From assembly GCA_963170055.1 (NCBI GenBank), contig CAUJGJ010000444.1, forward strand, positions 5,797,118 to 5,861,117: a DNA stretch of 64,000 nucleotides. Direction: 5' to 3'. The translations under genes were made by a program, and so were the position numbers. Source of the DNA: Halisarca cf. caerulea. Its lineage: Eukaryota; Porifera; Demospongiae; Chondrillida; Halisarcidae. Each line of letters starts with the position of its first letter. Positions within the stretch are counted from its first letter, which is position 1. The notes below the pieces were generated by a model. It was not told the origin of the DNA. It did no database searches and was given only the letters and a program-made list of their open reading frames with translations. Below are positions 1 to 9,785 of the stretch, one piece after another.

Positions 1-383
1 TCTTTTCTTGGTGCTAGTGGGGATGGCTGGATTTTTATAGATGAGCGATCGCCAGGTGTCCTGGAAATTAAATGTCCATACTCTGTTGATGGTAATATCA
101 TCAATGATAGATCCCCTGAAGACATTGCCGAAGCATATAGCTCATTTTTTTAGAGAAGACAGATCATGGTCATTTGAAGCTAAAGAGAGGTTCACAATAT
201 TACTCACAGGTTCAAGGTGAAATGGCAGTGATGGGTTGTTCCTGGTGTCACTTTGTGGTTTGGACAAAGGCAGGCATTTCAATTGAAGAAATTGCATTTG
301 ATCCCATACTATGGGAGGAACATATGCTGCCTAAACTACTCAATTTCTACAAACGACATGTTGTGCCAGAAATCCTTACTTGA
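1..383 (+). pseudogene. YqaJ-type exonuclease/recombinase domain, partial, frameshifted
   Basis: The first 50 codons (frame 1, stop at 151-153) contain GASGDGWIF followed by LEIKCPYS. These match the nuclease core of the YqaJ family, where an acidic residue in the G.S.DG loop and the E-x-K pair bind metal; this copy has Gly where the loop usually has Pro. The following segment, read in frame 3 up to the stop at 381-383, contains YYSQVQGEMAVMG and CSWCHFVVWT, the next conserved blocks of the same domain. The two frames are separated by a run of seven T at 145-151, so one missing base in that run explains the break. The N-terminal part lies beyond the left edge. YqaJ proteins act as DNA exonucleases in phage recombination; in animal transposons the role is not established. 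The gene converges on the transposase with 148 bp between stop codons. Confidence 0.75.
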
Positions 384-531
384 CGTATTCAAAAGTCATT
401 ACTTGGGTAATATATATGTCATGCACTTTACAAATAATGATAATGAGACAAGTACATATTTCACTCCGGTCCATTAATTGTTTACTGTTTTACTGTATAA
501 ATTGATTCATGCAAATTGTTGTAAAATTGAG
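384..531. other. Short spacer between convergent transposon genes
   Basis: AT-rich sequence between the YqaJ stop and the transposase stop. It should carry both 3' ends. I see no clear AATAAA signal in the useful orientation for either gene within it. Confidence 0.4.
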
Positions 532-1961
532 TCATTGCTTGTCTGTTTCGTTAATAATTGGTGGGAGGAAGTTCGTTAAATAACAACATACAATAAAAAT
601 GTTAGACAAATGTTTGGCTAAGGTAATGGGTACAACCCCATTCAAAATGCGAAATTGCTTAACTCGACCAATTGCGCGTTCAACATGTATCCGCAACTCA
701 GCTATGCGCCTTGTCTCCTCCACTTCTTGACTTGTTAGCTGCTGCCTCTGCCCTAAAAATGGTGGTATGTTTAAAGTTGCTTTGTGCACTTCCAGCAGTT
801 CTCTTAAATCAAATCCTCTGTCAGCCATTACATTGTCTCCTTCTTCAATGAGATCAATAAGACCACTTCGTTTGGTCAATTCTATGTCAGAGATGCGACC
901 TCCCCACAACTTGGATACAAACGTAATTACACCACCAGGTGATATTCCTATTAATGCTTTTGCAGTGTTATGATGTTTGTAGTTGGAAAATGTTACTGCT
1001 TGATTGGTAAGTGAAGATGGTCGTTGTATATACACTTCTGTGCAGTCGATTATAATGCGGGTATTTTGATACTTTTGGAATTGTGGAGGAGTGTGATTAC
1101 GAACAAGTTCTCTCATTGGCCAAGGTAAAAAAAACATGCTGGAGCTGACAAGCCATCACTTCAATCCAGGTAGAAAATATAGAAGAAGCAGTTCCAATGG
1201 AGATGGAAAAGCGATCCGCCACATCTTCAAGGAGTAGTCCTAATCGCAAGCGTAAGAGGACACTGAAAAACTCTTCTTCTAGGGTTAGTTTAAAAGGTCT
1301 TCCACTTCGATTGGGCCCAGTACCATCAGTTCCTTTTCCCCTAACTTTGGATACTGCTGGTTTTAGGAATTCCAGCAGACCAGTAAAAATAGTAAATGTT
1401 TGGAAGACCTGTATAAAACTTTGTTTTATCATCTCTTCCATGAATCAGAGACAACTGATCAACACAATTGATTGGCACTTCATGTCCAAGGACGTTCGAA
1501 CTGGTACTAGTACTGTGTTCCTTCTCTGTTTTCTTAAATAACATGGCCAAATCTGTTTGAGTATCAACATCACGTGAAGAAGCAACGCACGGCGCATTTT
1601 CGGCGATAGATAAAAGGACCTTAGCCGCATCCTGCGCACGCTCGTGTTCTTCTTTACATTGTAATCGCTTCACCGCTCTTTCATCCCTCAAAGTATCTAC
1701 GGTAGGTACTGAGCGTTTCCTGCTATCGAAAAATATTGTTGGCACGAAGTCAACGCTCTTTGGATCATGAGAAGGCTTTCCTGATACAAAGTGAGCTCCG
1801 CAAAGTCGATCGTGATCCTTAGGTGACCAGCCTCCTCCTCTCGAAATGGCCTGTAGCCATCGTTTTTTCCTCTCTACATTCACGGGGAAAACATAAAATC
1901 CAATGCCTGAACCTTTCTTAAACCGATTGGTACAGTTCACGGCACAACAACTGACAGGCAT
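532..1961 (-). pseudogene. THAP-HTH-DDE transposase (DDE_Tnp_4 type), two frameshifts
   Basis: The gene reads leftward in three frames. The start is placed at the Met at 1961 because the THAP fold begins at once: Cys5, Cys10, Pro26, Trp35, Cys54, His57, Phe58 and the FVPTIF box at 72-77 are all present, which is the full C2CH zinc-finger signature. An open frame extends upstream to 2030, but its extra 23 residues do not fit the family. A low-complexity linker follows, then an HTH segment (LEEEFFSVLLRLRLGLL, then DVADRFSIS) in the frame 1441-1097. The DDE nuclease lies in the frame 1137-532: Asp in IIDCTEV (codon 1047-1045), Asp in ADRGFD (822-820) and Glu in HVERAIGR (681-679). Frame breaks lie near 1397-1404 and in the eight-A run at 1127-1134. 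Total length of about 475 residues fits a full transposase. The triad is intact, so this is probably a young copy or one damaged by sequencing error. Confidence 0.85.
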
Positions 1962-2007
1962 TCCTTGAAATCTACACCGTAACAGTACAGTTTTAACCAA
2001 ATACGTG

Positions 2008-2061
2008 TTCGCGCGCAATTCTTTTGCCAACAGTAAATTACGCGCGAAAGATTGCGTAATT
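2008..2061. repeat. Nested short inverted repeats upstream of the transposase
   Basis: A 13-base arm at 2008-2020 pairs with 2036-2048 with one mismatch (TTCGCGCGCAATT against the reverse complement of AATTACGCGCGAA). A second perfect 8-base pair uses AATTACGC at 2036-2043 and GCGTAATT at 2054-2061. The shared middle arm could fold with either side. The location just outside the transposase start suits a transposon end or transposase-binding region, but this is inferred. Confidence 0.55.
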
Positions 2062-2248
2062 ATTGAAAAGGTCTATAGAAACATTACAAACATGTAGGTA
2101 TGGGTGTAAGTGTGCACACATATGTGTGCAATAGTTGATGAGTGTTGTGGGATCTCCTGAGAACAAGAGCGGAGATGGGCACTGACGAGGTGAATTGGCC
2201 ATTTTGAAAACATGCACACACACACGATGATTTGAAATTCATGCAAGA

Positions 2249-2250
<2 letters not shown>
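2062..2250. other. Non-coding DNA with purine/pyrimidine-alternating tracts
   Basis: No gene recognised. It contains a perfect 18-bp palindrome at 2113-2130 (TGCACACATATGTGTGCA) and a short (CA) run at 2215-2225 that faces the long (TG) run starting at 2251. Confidence 0.5.
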
Positions 2251-2312
<62 letters not shown>

Positions 2313-2400
2313 CGTGCTTGTGTGCCTGTGTGTGTGTGCCTGTGTGTGTGTGCCTGTGCGTGTGGGTTTGCCTGTGGTGTGGGTGTGGTGTGTGTGAAGT
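2251..2400. repeat. (TG)n microsatellite
   Basis: Positions 2251-2308 are an uninterrupted (TG)29. From 2309 to about 2400 the run continues in degraded form with CG, CT and GCC interruptions. Open frames across it encode only Cys-Val or Thr-His dipeptide repeats and are not genes. Confidence 0.97.
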
Positions 2401-2815
2401 CATGCATTTCCACATTTTAATATTTGTGGTGCTAGTACATTAGGTTGCATGGTCTTAGCACCACCATCTCCAATGCTACTCAATTGCGGCCACAGCATTT
2501 CAGAACAGTAATGTGTATTGAGGGTTGGAGCAGGTAGTACTAGTGCCATGGGTTTAGAACCACCACTACTTTATAATAACCACAGCATATCTAAACACTC
2601 GTGTGTTTAGTGAGAAAGAATATGGTGCTAGTGCCTAACATTGTGCACCACCATATAAACACTGCTAAGTTACACCCTCAACACTTCAGAGCACTCTAGG
2701 ATATCCACTGTGAATAGGTGTGGTGTTAGGACCAAATATTTGTTATAGCACCACTCATGCGTATAACTGTGAAAGCAGGTGCATGGTACAAGTACTAAAA
2801 TTGGTTCTATAGTGC
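2395..2815 (-). repeat. Four to five decayed satellite monomers, inverted
   Basis: Read on the - strand, this segment repeats the block order of the 104-bp satellite: TTCTGAAATGCTGTGG (against TTCTGAAGTGCTGTGG), then GGAGATGGTGGTGCTAAGACC (here split over about 2442-2462), then ACTAGCACCAC. The ACTAGCACC-equivalent block recurs on + at about 2428, 2536, 2624 and 2722, with a truncated unit at about 2782. Spacings are 108, 88, 98 and 60 bp, so the copies carry many indels, unlike the fixed 104 bp of the main array. Identity is far lower than in the array. These look like old edge copies that escaped homogenisation. Confidence 0.85.
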
Positions 2816-3410
2816 GTTTGTGTTGAAATGGCCACTGTGGGTTGTAATGGGGGGAATTTTTGAATGGGTTAAATTCAAATTTGGTAGGGTGTACAACCCT
2901 GAAATTTTACACAAAGATGCAAAATAGGTTATATTTTCAAATTTTGCGACAAAATGGTTACCATGGTAACTCCTGATTGCACAATGAACAACATTCTCAA
3001 GAAACCACAAGAATGCAAACTTTATAAGAAAAGTCTGAAGTCATTGTAAACTTTTAGTTTTTCTATTAATATTAGAAAACTACTTATAATCCTCTACAAT
3101 TAAGCAGAGGCAATTTTTTGAAAACCTTGCTTCAAACTTGAATACGAGTCAATATAATACACATATGTGAAATACTCCCACAAAAGACTCTTCACCTCAC
3201 ACATTATCAGTGGAATGGAATGAATGTTTTTAATATGAAGTACAATACAATACCTACAAACGTACATTGGGTTTTTATGGAAAAAGAAGTCACACATGGA
3301 GAAATTTGATGTCTCAGTTATAATAAATATTTAAATATACGCATATCATTAATTATATACATAGTCAAAGTAAATCAAAATACACTATCTCAGTCATGCT
3401 AAATGTCATG
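2816..3410. other. AT-rich intergenic DNA, no gene recognised
   Basis: Nothing coding is supported here; the open frames of 65-67 codons show no family features. A near-perfect palindrome lies at 3055-3082 (TAGTTTTTCTA paired with TAGAAAACTA around an AT-rich centre). There is no visible satellite similarity. Confidence 0.6.
3055..3082. repeat. AT-rich near-perfect palindrome
   Basis: Arms of 11 and 10 bases (3055-3065 and 3073-3082) differ by one T. The loop is about 7 bases. It could be a hairpin or a remnant of a small non-autonomous element; no flanking target duplication was identified. Confidence 0.4.
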
Positions 3411-4018
3411 TTATACCCTACTCTCCAACTCTGACACCTTCCTGTGACTACTGTATGCCTTCACAACAACATCTGCATCTACACCTGTGTTTACTTCTTC
3501 ATTTGTATATGCTCGCATGTAGTCTCTGCTTTTATGAAAATATTTCCTTATGTTGTCTAGTGTTACATTGTTAAATGCTGGTGTGATTATATTCTGTAGT
3601 CCTCTAAACGTATAGTCACAGTGTTCCCTAGCATATGCTTTGGCTAATCCCCATACTCGCTCTATAGGATTAAGTTCAGGATGAAATGCTGGAATAAATA
3701 ATATTCTGTGTCCGTGCCTTGCAATCTCCCTCGCCACCCTTGATTTTTCATTTTAAAAATCTTCAAATGTGTTTAACTCCCTTATCATGTCCTCCTCCTT
3801 CCATGTGTATTTACTCCTCGCTCCTCCAGTACCCTCTTCAGTCCCTTTGGTGTACCGCGTTCATCTTGCATGTGCTGTATCTTAGGTATTCCATTTACAA
3901 CTATAGGTGTACTCCTCATCTTGTATGATCCCCCTGGATGTACATTCATTTTATGTGCTAATAAGGCATCTTTTGCATATGCTCTATGGTTGCTAGACTG
4001 ATCAAAATCCAAACTACA
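3411..4018 (-). pseudogene. Tc1/IS630-like (DDE_3) transposase C-terminal remnant
   Basis: Two - strand reading frames carry successive parts of one catalytic domain. The right part (4018 to about 3790) contains DFDQSSNHRAYAKDALLA, with the second catalytic Asp at 4003-4001, then LKRVLEERGVNT. The left part (3737-3411) contains FIPAFHPELNPIERVWG, the catalytic Glu block (Glu at 3662-3660), followed by NNVTLDNIRKYFHKSRDYMRAY. This is the layout of DDE_3 superfamily endonucleases related to Tc1/IS630 that are scattered in invertebrate genomes. The frames are broken at the GGA-rich stretch near 3785-3800, and an in-frame TAA lies at 3755-3753. The N-terminal half, including the first Asp, is absent; the frame closes at 4019-4021. 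It stops about 100 bp short of the satellite array. This copy is dead, with no sign of its terminal repeats. Confidence 0.75.
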
Positions 4019-4121
4019 TCAAAACGTTACTCTGGGTATTTAAAATTTACTATCTTTGCTAAATTTTGCACCTGAGCTACAAAATGATCGCTAGTTCACT
4101 ATCCATCAGCATTAGCTCCTA
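4019..4121. other. Junction between transposase remnant and satellite array
   Basis: About 100 bp of AT-rich unique sequence. I see no convincing satellite similarity until about 4122, where the tail block TTTGTGTAGTGTT begins. Confidence 0.5.
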
Positions 4122-4675
4122 TATATTTGTGTAGTGTTTGTTATGCTGGTGCTAATACCAATATTTGGCACTAGAACCATGCACATTCCCAGTGGACACA
4201 CATGAAGTTTCTGAAGTGCTGTGGGCGTATTTGTGTAGTGTTGGATACGCTAGTGCTAATACCAATATTTGGAACTAGCACCACGCACATTCCAAGTAGA
4301 CACACATGAAGTTTCTGAAGTGCTGTGGGCATATTTGTGTAGAGTTGGATATGGTGGTTCTAAGACCAATATTTGGAACTAGCACCACGCAAATTGTCAG
4401 TGGACACACATGAAGTTTCTGAAGTACTGTGGGCGTATTTGTGTAGTGTTGGATATGGTGGTTCTAAGACCAAAATTTGGCACTAGAACCACGCACATTC
4501 CCAGTGGACACGCATGAAGTTTCTGAAGTGCTGTGGGCATATTTGTGTAGTGTTGGATATGGTGGTTCTAAGACCAATGTTTGGCACTAGCACCATGCAC
4601 ATTGTCAGTGGACACACATGAAGTTTCTGAAGTGCTGTGGGCATATTTGTGTAGAGTTGGATATGGTGGTTCTAA
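4122..4675 (+). repeat. Left edge of the array, about five monomers
   Basis: The first unit is incomplete and slightly diverged (GTAGTGTTTGTTATGCTGG), then monomers reach the exact 104-bp step (GGTGCTAATACC at 4148 and 4252). There is no gradient of decay on this side, so the array begins abruptly. Confidence 0.8.
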
Positions 4676-7390
4676 GATCAATGTTTGGCACTAGCACCAC
4701 GCACATTCCCAGTGGACACGCATGAACTTTCCGAAATACTGTGGGCGTATTTTTGTACTGTTAATATTATGGATATGGTGGTTCTAAGACCAAAATTTGG
4801 CACTAGCACCACGCACATTCCCAGTGGACACGCATGAAGTTTCTGAAGTGCTGTGGGCATATTTGTGTAGTGTTGGATATGGTGGTTCTAAGACCAATGT
4901 TTGGCACTAGCACCATGCACATTGTCAGTGGACACACATGAAGTTTCTGAAGTGCTGTGGGCATATTTGTGTAGAGTTGGATATGGTGGTTCTAAGACCA
5001 ATATTTGAAACTAGCACCACGCACATTGTCAGTGGACACACATGAAGTTTCTGAAGTACTGTGGGCGTATTTGTGTAGTGTTTCTGAAGTGCTGTGGGCG
5101 TATTAGTGTAGTGTTGGATATGGTGGTTCTAAGACCAATGTTTGGCACTAGCACCACGCACATTCCCAGTGGACACGCATGAAGTTTCTGAAGTACTGTG
5201 GGCATATTTGTGTAGTGTTGGATATGGTGGTTCTAAGACCAATGTTTGGCACTAGCACCACGCACATTCCCAGTGGACACGCATGAAGTTTCTGAAGTAC
5301 TGTGGGCATATTTGTGTAGTGTTGGATATGGTGGTTCTAAGACCAATGTTTGGCACTAGCACCACGCACATTCCCAGTGGACACGCATGAACTTTCCGAA
5401 GTACTGTGGGCGTATTTTTGTACTGTTAATATTATGGATATGGTGGTTCTAAGACCAATATTTGGTTCTAGCACCACGCACATTGTCAGTGGACACACAT
5501 GAAGTTTCTAAAGTGCTGTGGGCGTATTTGTATAGGGTTTAATATGCTGGTGATTAGACCAATACTTGGTACTAGCACCACGCACATTCCCAGTGGACAC
5601 ACATGAAGTTTCTGAAGTGCTGTGGGCGTATTTGTGTAGTGTTGGATACCCTGGTGCTAATACCAATATTCGGCACTAGCACCACTCACATTCCCAGTAG
5701 ACACGCATGAAGTTTCTGAAGTACTGTGGGCGTATTTTTCTACTGTTGGATATGGTGGTTCTAAGACCAATGTTTGGCAATAGCACCATGCACATTTCCA
5801 GGGGACACACATGAAGTTTCTGAAGTGCTGTGGGCGTATTTGTGTAGTATTGGATACGCTGGTGCTAATACCAATATTTGGCACTAGCACCGCTCACATT
5901 CCCAGTAGACATGCATGAAGTTTCTGAAGTACTGTGGGCGTATTTTTGTACTGTTGGATATGGTGGTTCTAAGACCAATATTTGGTACTAGCACCACGCA
6001 CATTGTCAGTGGATACACATGAAGTTTCTGAAGTGCTGTGGGTGTATTTGTGTAGTGTTGGATACGCTGGTGCTAATACCAATATTTGGCACTAGCACCA
6101 TGCACATTGTCAGTGGACACACATGAAGTTTCTGAAGTGCTGTGGGCATATTTGTGTAGAGTTGGATATGGTGGGTCTAAGACCAATATTTGGAACTAGC
6201 ACCACGCACATTGTCAGTGGACACACATGAAGTTTCTGAAGTGCTGTGGGCATATTTGTGTAGAGTTGAATATGGTGGTTCTAAGACCAATATTTGAAAC
6301 TAGCACCACGCACATTGTCAGTGGACACACATGAAGTTTCTGAAGTACTGTGGGCGTATTTGTGTAGTGTTTCTGAAGTGCTGTGGGCGTATTTGTGTAG
6401 TGTTGGATATAGTGGTTCTAAGACCAATATTTGGCACTAGCACCACGCACATTCCAAGTGGACACACATGAAGTTTCTGAAGTGCTGTGGGCGTATTTGT
6501 GTAGTGTTGGATACGCTGGTGCTAATACCAATATTTGGCACTAGCACCACGCACATTCCCAGTAACCACGCATTACGTTTTTGAAGTACTGTGGGCGTAT
6601 TTTTGTACTGTTGGATATGGTGGTTCTAAGACCAATATTTGGCACTAGCACCACGCACATTCCCAGTGGACACACATGAAGTTTCTGAAGTGTTGTGGGC
6701 GTATCTGTGTAGTGTTAAATATGCCAGTGTTAAGACCAATATTTGGCATTAGAACCATGCACATTCCCAGTGGACACACATGAAGTTTCTGAAGTGCTGT
6801 GGGCGTATTTGTGTAGTGTTGGATACGCTGGTGCTAATACCAATATTCGGCACTAGCACCACTCACATTCCCAGTAAACACACATGAAGTTTCTGAAGTA
6901 CTGTGGGCGTATTTGTGTAGTGTTTCTGAAGTGCTGTGGGCGTATTTGTGTAGTGTTGGATATAGTGGTTCTAAGACCAATGTTTGGCACTAGCACCACG
7001 CACATTCCCAGTGGACACGCATGAAGTTTCTGAAGTGCTGTGGGCGTATTTGTGTAGTGTTGGATACGCTGGTGCTAATACCAATATTTGGCACTAGCAC
7101 CACGCACATTCCCAGTAACCACGCATTAAGTTTTTGAAGTACTGTGGGCGTATTTTTGTACTGTTGGATATGGTGGTTCTAAGACCAATATTTGGCACTA
7201 GCACCACGCAAATTGTCAGTGGACACACATGAAGTTTCTGAAGTACTGTGGGCGTATTTGTGTAGTGTTGGATATGGTGGTTCTAAGACCAAAATTTGGC
7301 ACTAGAACCACGCACATTCCCAGTGGACACGCATGAAGTTTCTGAAGTGCTGTGGGCATATTTGTGTAGTGTTGGATATGGTGGTTCTAA
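4676..7390 (+). repeat. Zone A unit 1, 2,715 bp
   Basis: It contains 25 monomers, three 33-bp partial units and two +8 alleles: 2600 + 99 + 16 = 2715. Compared with the 2,395-bp unit it holds three more monomers and one more +8 allele. Confidence 0.85.
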
Positions 7391-9785
7391 GATCAATGTT
7401 TGGCACTAGCACCACGCACATTCCCAGTGGACACGCATGAACTTTCCGAAATACTGTGGGCGTATTTTTGTACTGTTAATATTATGGATATGGTGGTTCT
7501 AAGACCAAAATTTGGCACTAGCACCACGCACATTCCCAGTGGACACGCATGAAGTTTCTGAAGTGCTGTGGGCATATTTGTGTAGTGTTGGATATGGTGG
7601 TTCTAAGACCAATGTTTGGCACTAGCACCATGCACATTCTCAGTGGACACACATGAAGTTTCTGAAGTGCTGTGGGCATATTTGTGTAGAGTTGGATATG
7701 GTGGTTCTAAGACCAATATTTGGAACTAGCACCACGCACATTGTCAGTGGACACACATGAAGTTTCTGAAGTGCTGTGGGCATATTTGTGTAGAGTTGAA
7801 TATGGTGGTTCTAAGACCAATATTTGAAACTAGCACCACGCACATTGTCAGTGGACACACATGAAGTTTCTGAAGTACTGTGGGCGTATTTGTGTAGTGT
7901 TTCTGAAGTGCTGTGGGCGTATTTGTGTAGTGTTGGATATGGTGGTTCTAAGACCAATGTTTGGCACTAGCACCACGCACATTCCCAGTGGACACGCATG
8001 AAGTTTCTGAAGTACTGTGGGCATATTTGTGTAGTGTTGGATATGGTGGTTCTAAGACCAATGTTTGGCACTAGCACCACGCACATTCCCAGTGGACACG
8101 CATGAACTTTCCGAAGTACTGTGGGCGTATTTTTGTACTGTTGGATATGGTGGTTCTAAGACCAATGTTTGGCAATAGCACCATGCACATTTCCAGGGGA
8201 CACACATGAAGTTTCTGAAGTGCTGTGGGCGTATTTGTGTAGTATTGGATACGCTGGTGCTAATACCAATATTTGGCACTAGCACCGCTCACATTCCCAG
8301 TAGACATGCATGAAGTTTCTGAAGTACTGTGGGCGTATTTTTGTACTGTTGGATATGGTGGTTCTAAGACCAATATTTGGTACTAGCACCACGCACATTG
8401 TCAGTGGATACACATGAAGTTTCTGAAGTGCTGTGGGTGTATTTGTGTAGTGTTGGATACGCTGGTGCTAATACCAATATTTGGCACTAGCACCATGCAC
8501 ATTGTCAGTGGACACACATGAAGTTTCTGAAGTGCTGTGGGCATATTTGTGTAGAGTTGGATATGGTGGTTCTAAGACCAATATTTGGAACTAGCACCAC
8601 GCACATTGTCAGTGGACACACATGAAGTTTCTGAAGTGCTGTGGGCATATTTGTGTAGAGTTGAATATGGTGGTTCTAAGACCAATATTTGAAACTAGCA
8701 CCACGCACATTGTCAGTGGACACACATGAAGTTTCTGAAGTACTGTGGGCGTATTTGTGTAGTGTTTCTGAAGTGCTGTGGGCGTATTTGTGTAGTGTTG
8801 GATATAGTGGTTCTAAGACCAATATTTGGCACTAGCACCACGCACATTCCAAGTGGACACACATGAAGTTTCTGAAGTGCTGTGGGCGTATTTGTGTAGT
8901 GTTGGATACGCTGGTGCTAATACCAATATTTGGCACTAGCACCACGCACATTCCCAGTAACCACGCATTACGTTTTTGAAGTACTGTGGGCGTATTTTTG
9001 TACTGTTGGATATGGTGGTTCTAAGACCAATATTTGGCACTAGCACCACGCACATTCCCAGTGGACACACATGAAGTTTCTGAAGTGTTGTGGGCGTATC
9101 TGTGTAGTGTTAAATATGCCAGTGTTAAGACCAATATTTGGCATTAGAACCATGCACATTCCCAGTGGACACACATGAAGTTTCTGAAGTGCTGTGGGCG
9201 TATTTGTGTAGTGTTGGATACGCTGGTGCTAATACCAATATTCGGCACTAGCACCACTCACATTCCCAGTAAACACACATGAAGTTTCTGAAGTACTGTG
9301 GGCGTATTTGTGTAGTGTTTCTGAAGTGCTGTGGGCGTATTTGTGTAGTGTTGGATATAGTGGTTCTAAGACCAATGTTTGGCACTAGCACCACGCACAT
9401 TCCCAGTGGACACGCATGAAGTTTCTGAAGTGCTGTGGGCGTATTTGTGTAGTGTTGGATACGCTGGTGCTAATACCAATATTTGGCACTAGCACCACGC
9501 ACATTCCCAGTAACCACGCATTAAGTTTTTGAAGTACTGTGGGCGTATTTTTGTACTGTTGGATATGGTGGTTCTAAGACCAATATTTGGCACTAGCACC
9601 ACGCAAATTGTCAGTGGACACACATGAAGTTTCTGAAGTACTGTGGGCGTATTTGTGTAGTGTTGGATATGGTGGTTCTAAGACCAAAATTTGGCACTAG
9701 AACCACGCACATTCCCAGTGGACACGCATGAAGTTTCTGAAGTGCTGTGGGCATATTTGTGTAGTGTTGGATATGGTGGTTCTAA
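7391..9785 (+). repeat. Zone A unit 2, 2,395 bp
   Basis: It contains 22 monomers, three 33-bp partial units and one +8 allele: 2288 + 99 + 8 = 2395. By eye it is almost identical to unit 4. Confidence 0.85.

Larger units (their letters stand above)
1..2061. mobile_element. Decayed ISL2EU-like DNA transposon, left end outside window
   Basis: Two convergent coding regions lie here: a YqaJ-type nuclease on + (1-383) and a THAP/HTH/DDE transposase on - (532-1961). From memory, ISL2EU (formerly IS4EU) elements of invertebrates carry this pair, a THAP-bearing transposase of the DDE_Tnp_4 type plus a YqaJ protein; that family assignment is an inference. The right boundary is set near 2061 because a cluster of short inverted repeats (2008-2061) lies just upstream of the transposase start, after which the sequence turns into simple repeats. 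I could not confirm terminal inverted repeats or a target-site duplication because the left end is not in the window. Three frame breaks make the copy non-functional as written. Confidence 0.7.

Noticed and set aside
1097..1441. Splicing as the reason for the frame changes in the transposase
   Set aside because: The frames overlap or abut with conserved residues up to the break on both sides, so no intron-sized segment exists. Single-base shifts explain them better.
767..1541. + strand open frames at 767-973 and 1197-1541
   Set aside because: They are antisense to the transposase coding region, which has clear domain motifs.
2038..2443. Open frames of Cys-Val and Thr-His repeats and a small frame at 2038-2223
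   Set aside because: The first are translated (TG)n microsatellite. The last has no family features and overlaps simple sequence.
2816..3410. Continuation of the decayed satellite between the two transposons
   Set aside because: I compared the ACTAGCACC, CTGAAGTGCTGTGG and GTGTAGTGTT blocks on both strands and found no ordered matches.
3719..3928. + strand 69-codon frame over the second transposase
   Set aside because: It is a shadow of the - strand DDE remnant, with no features of its own.
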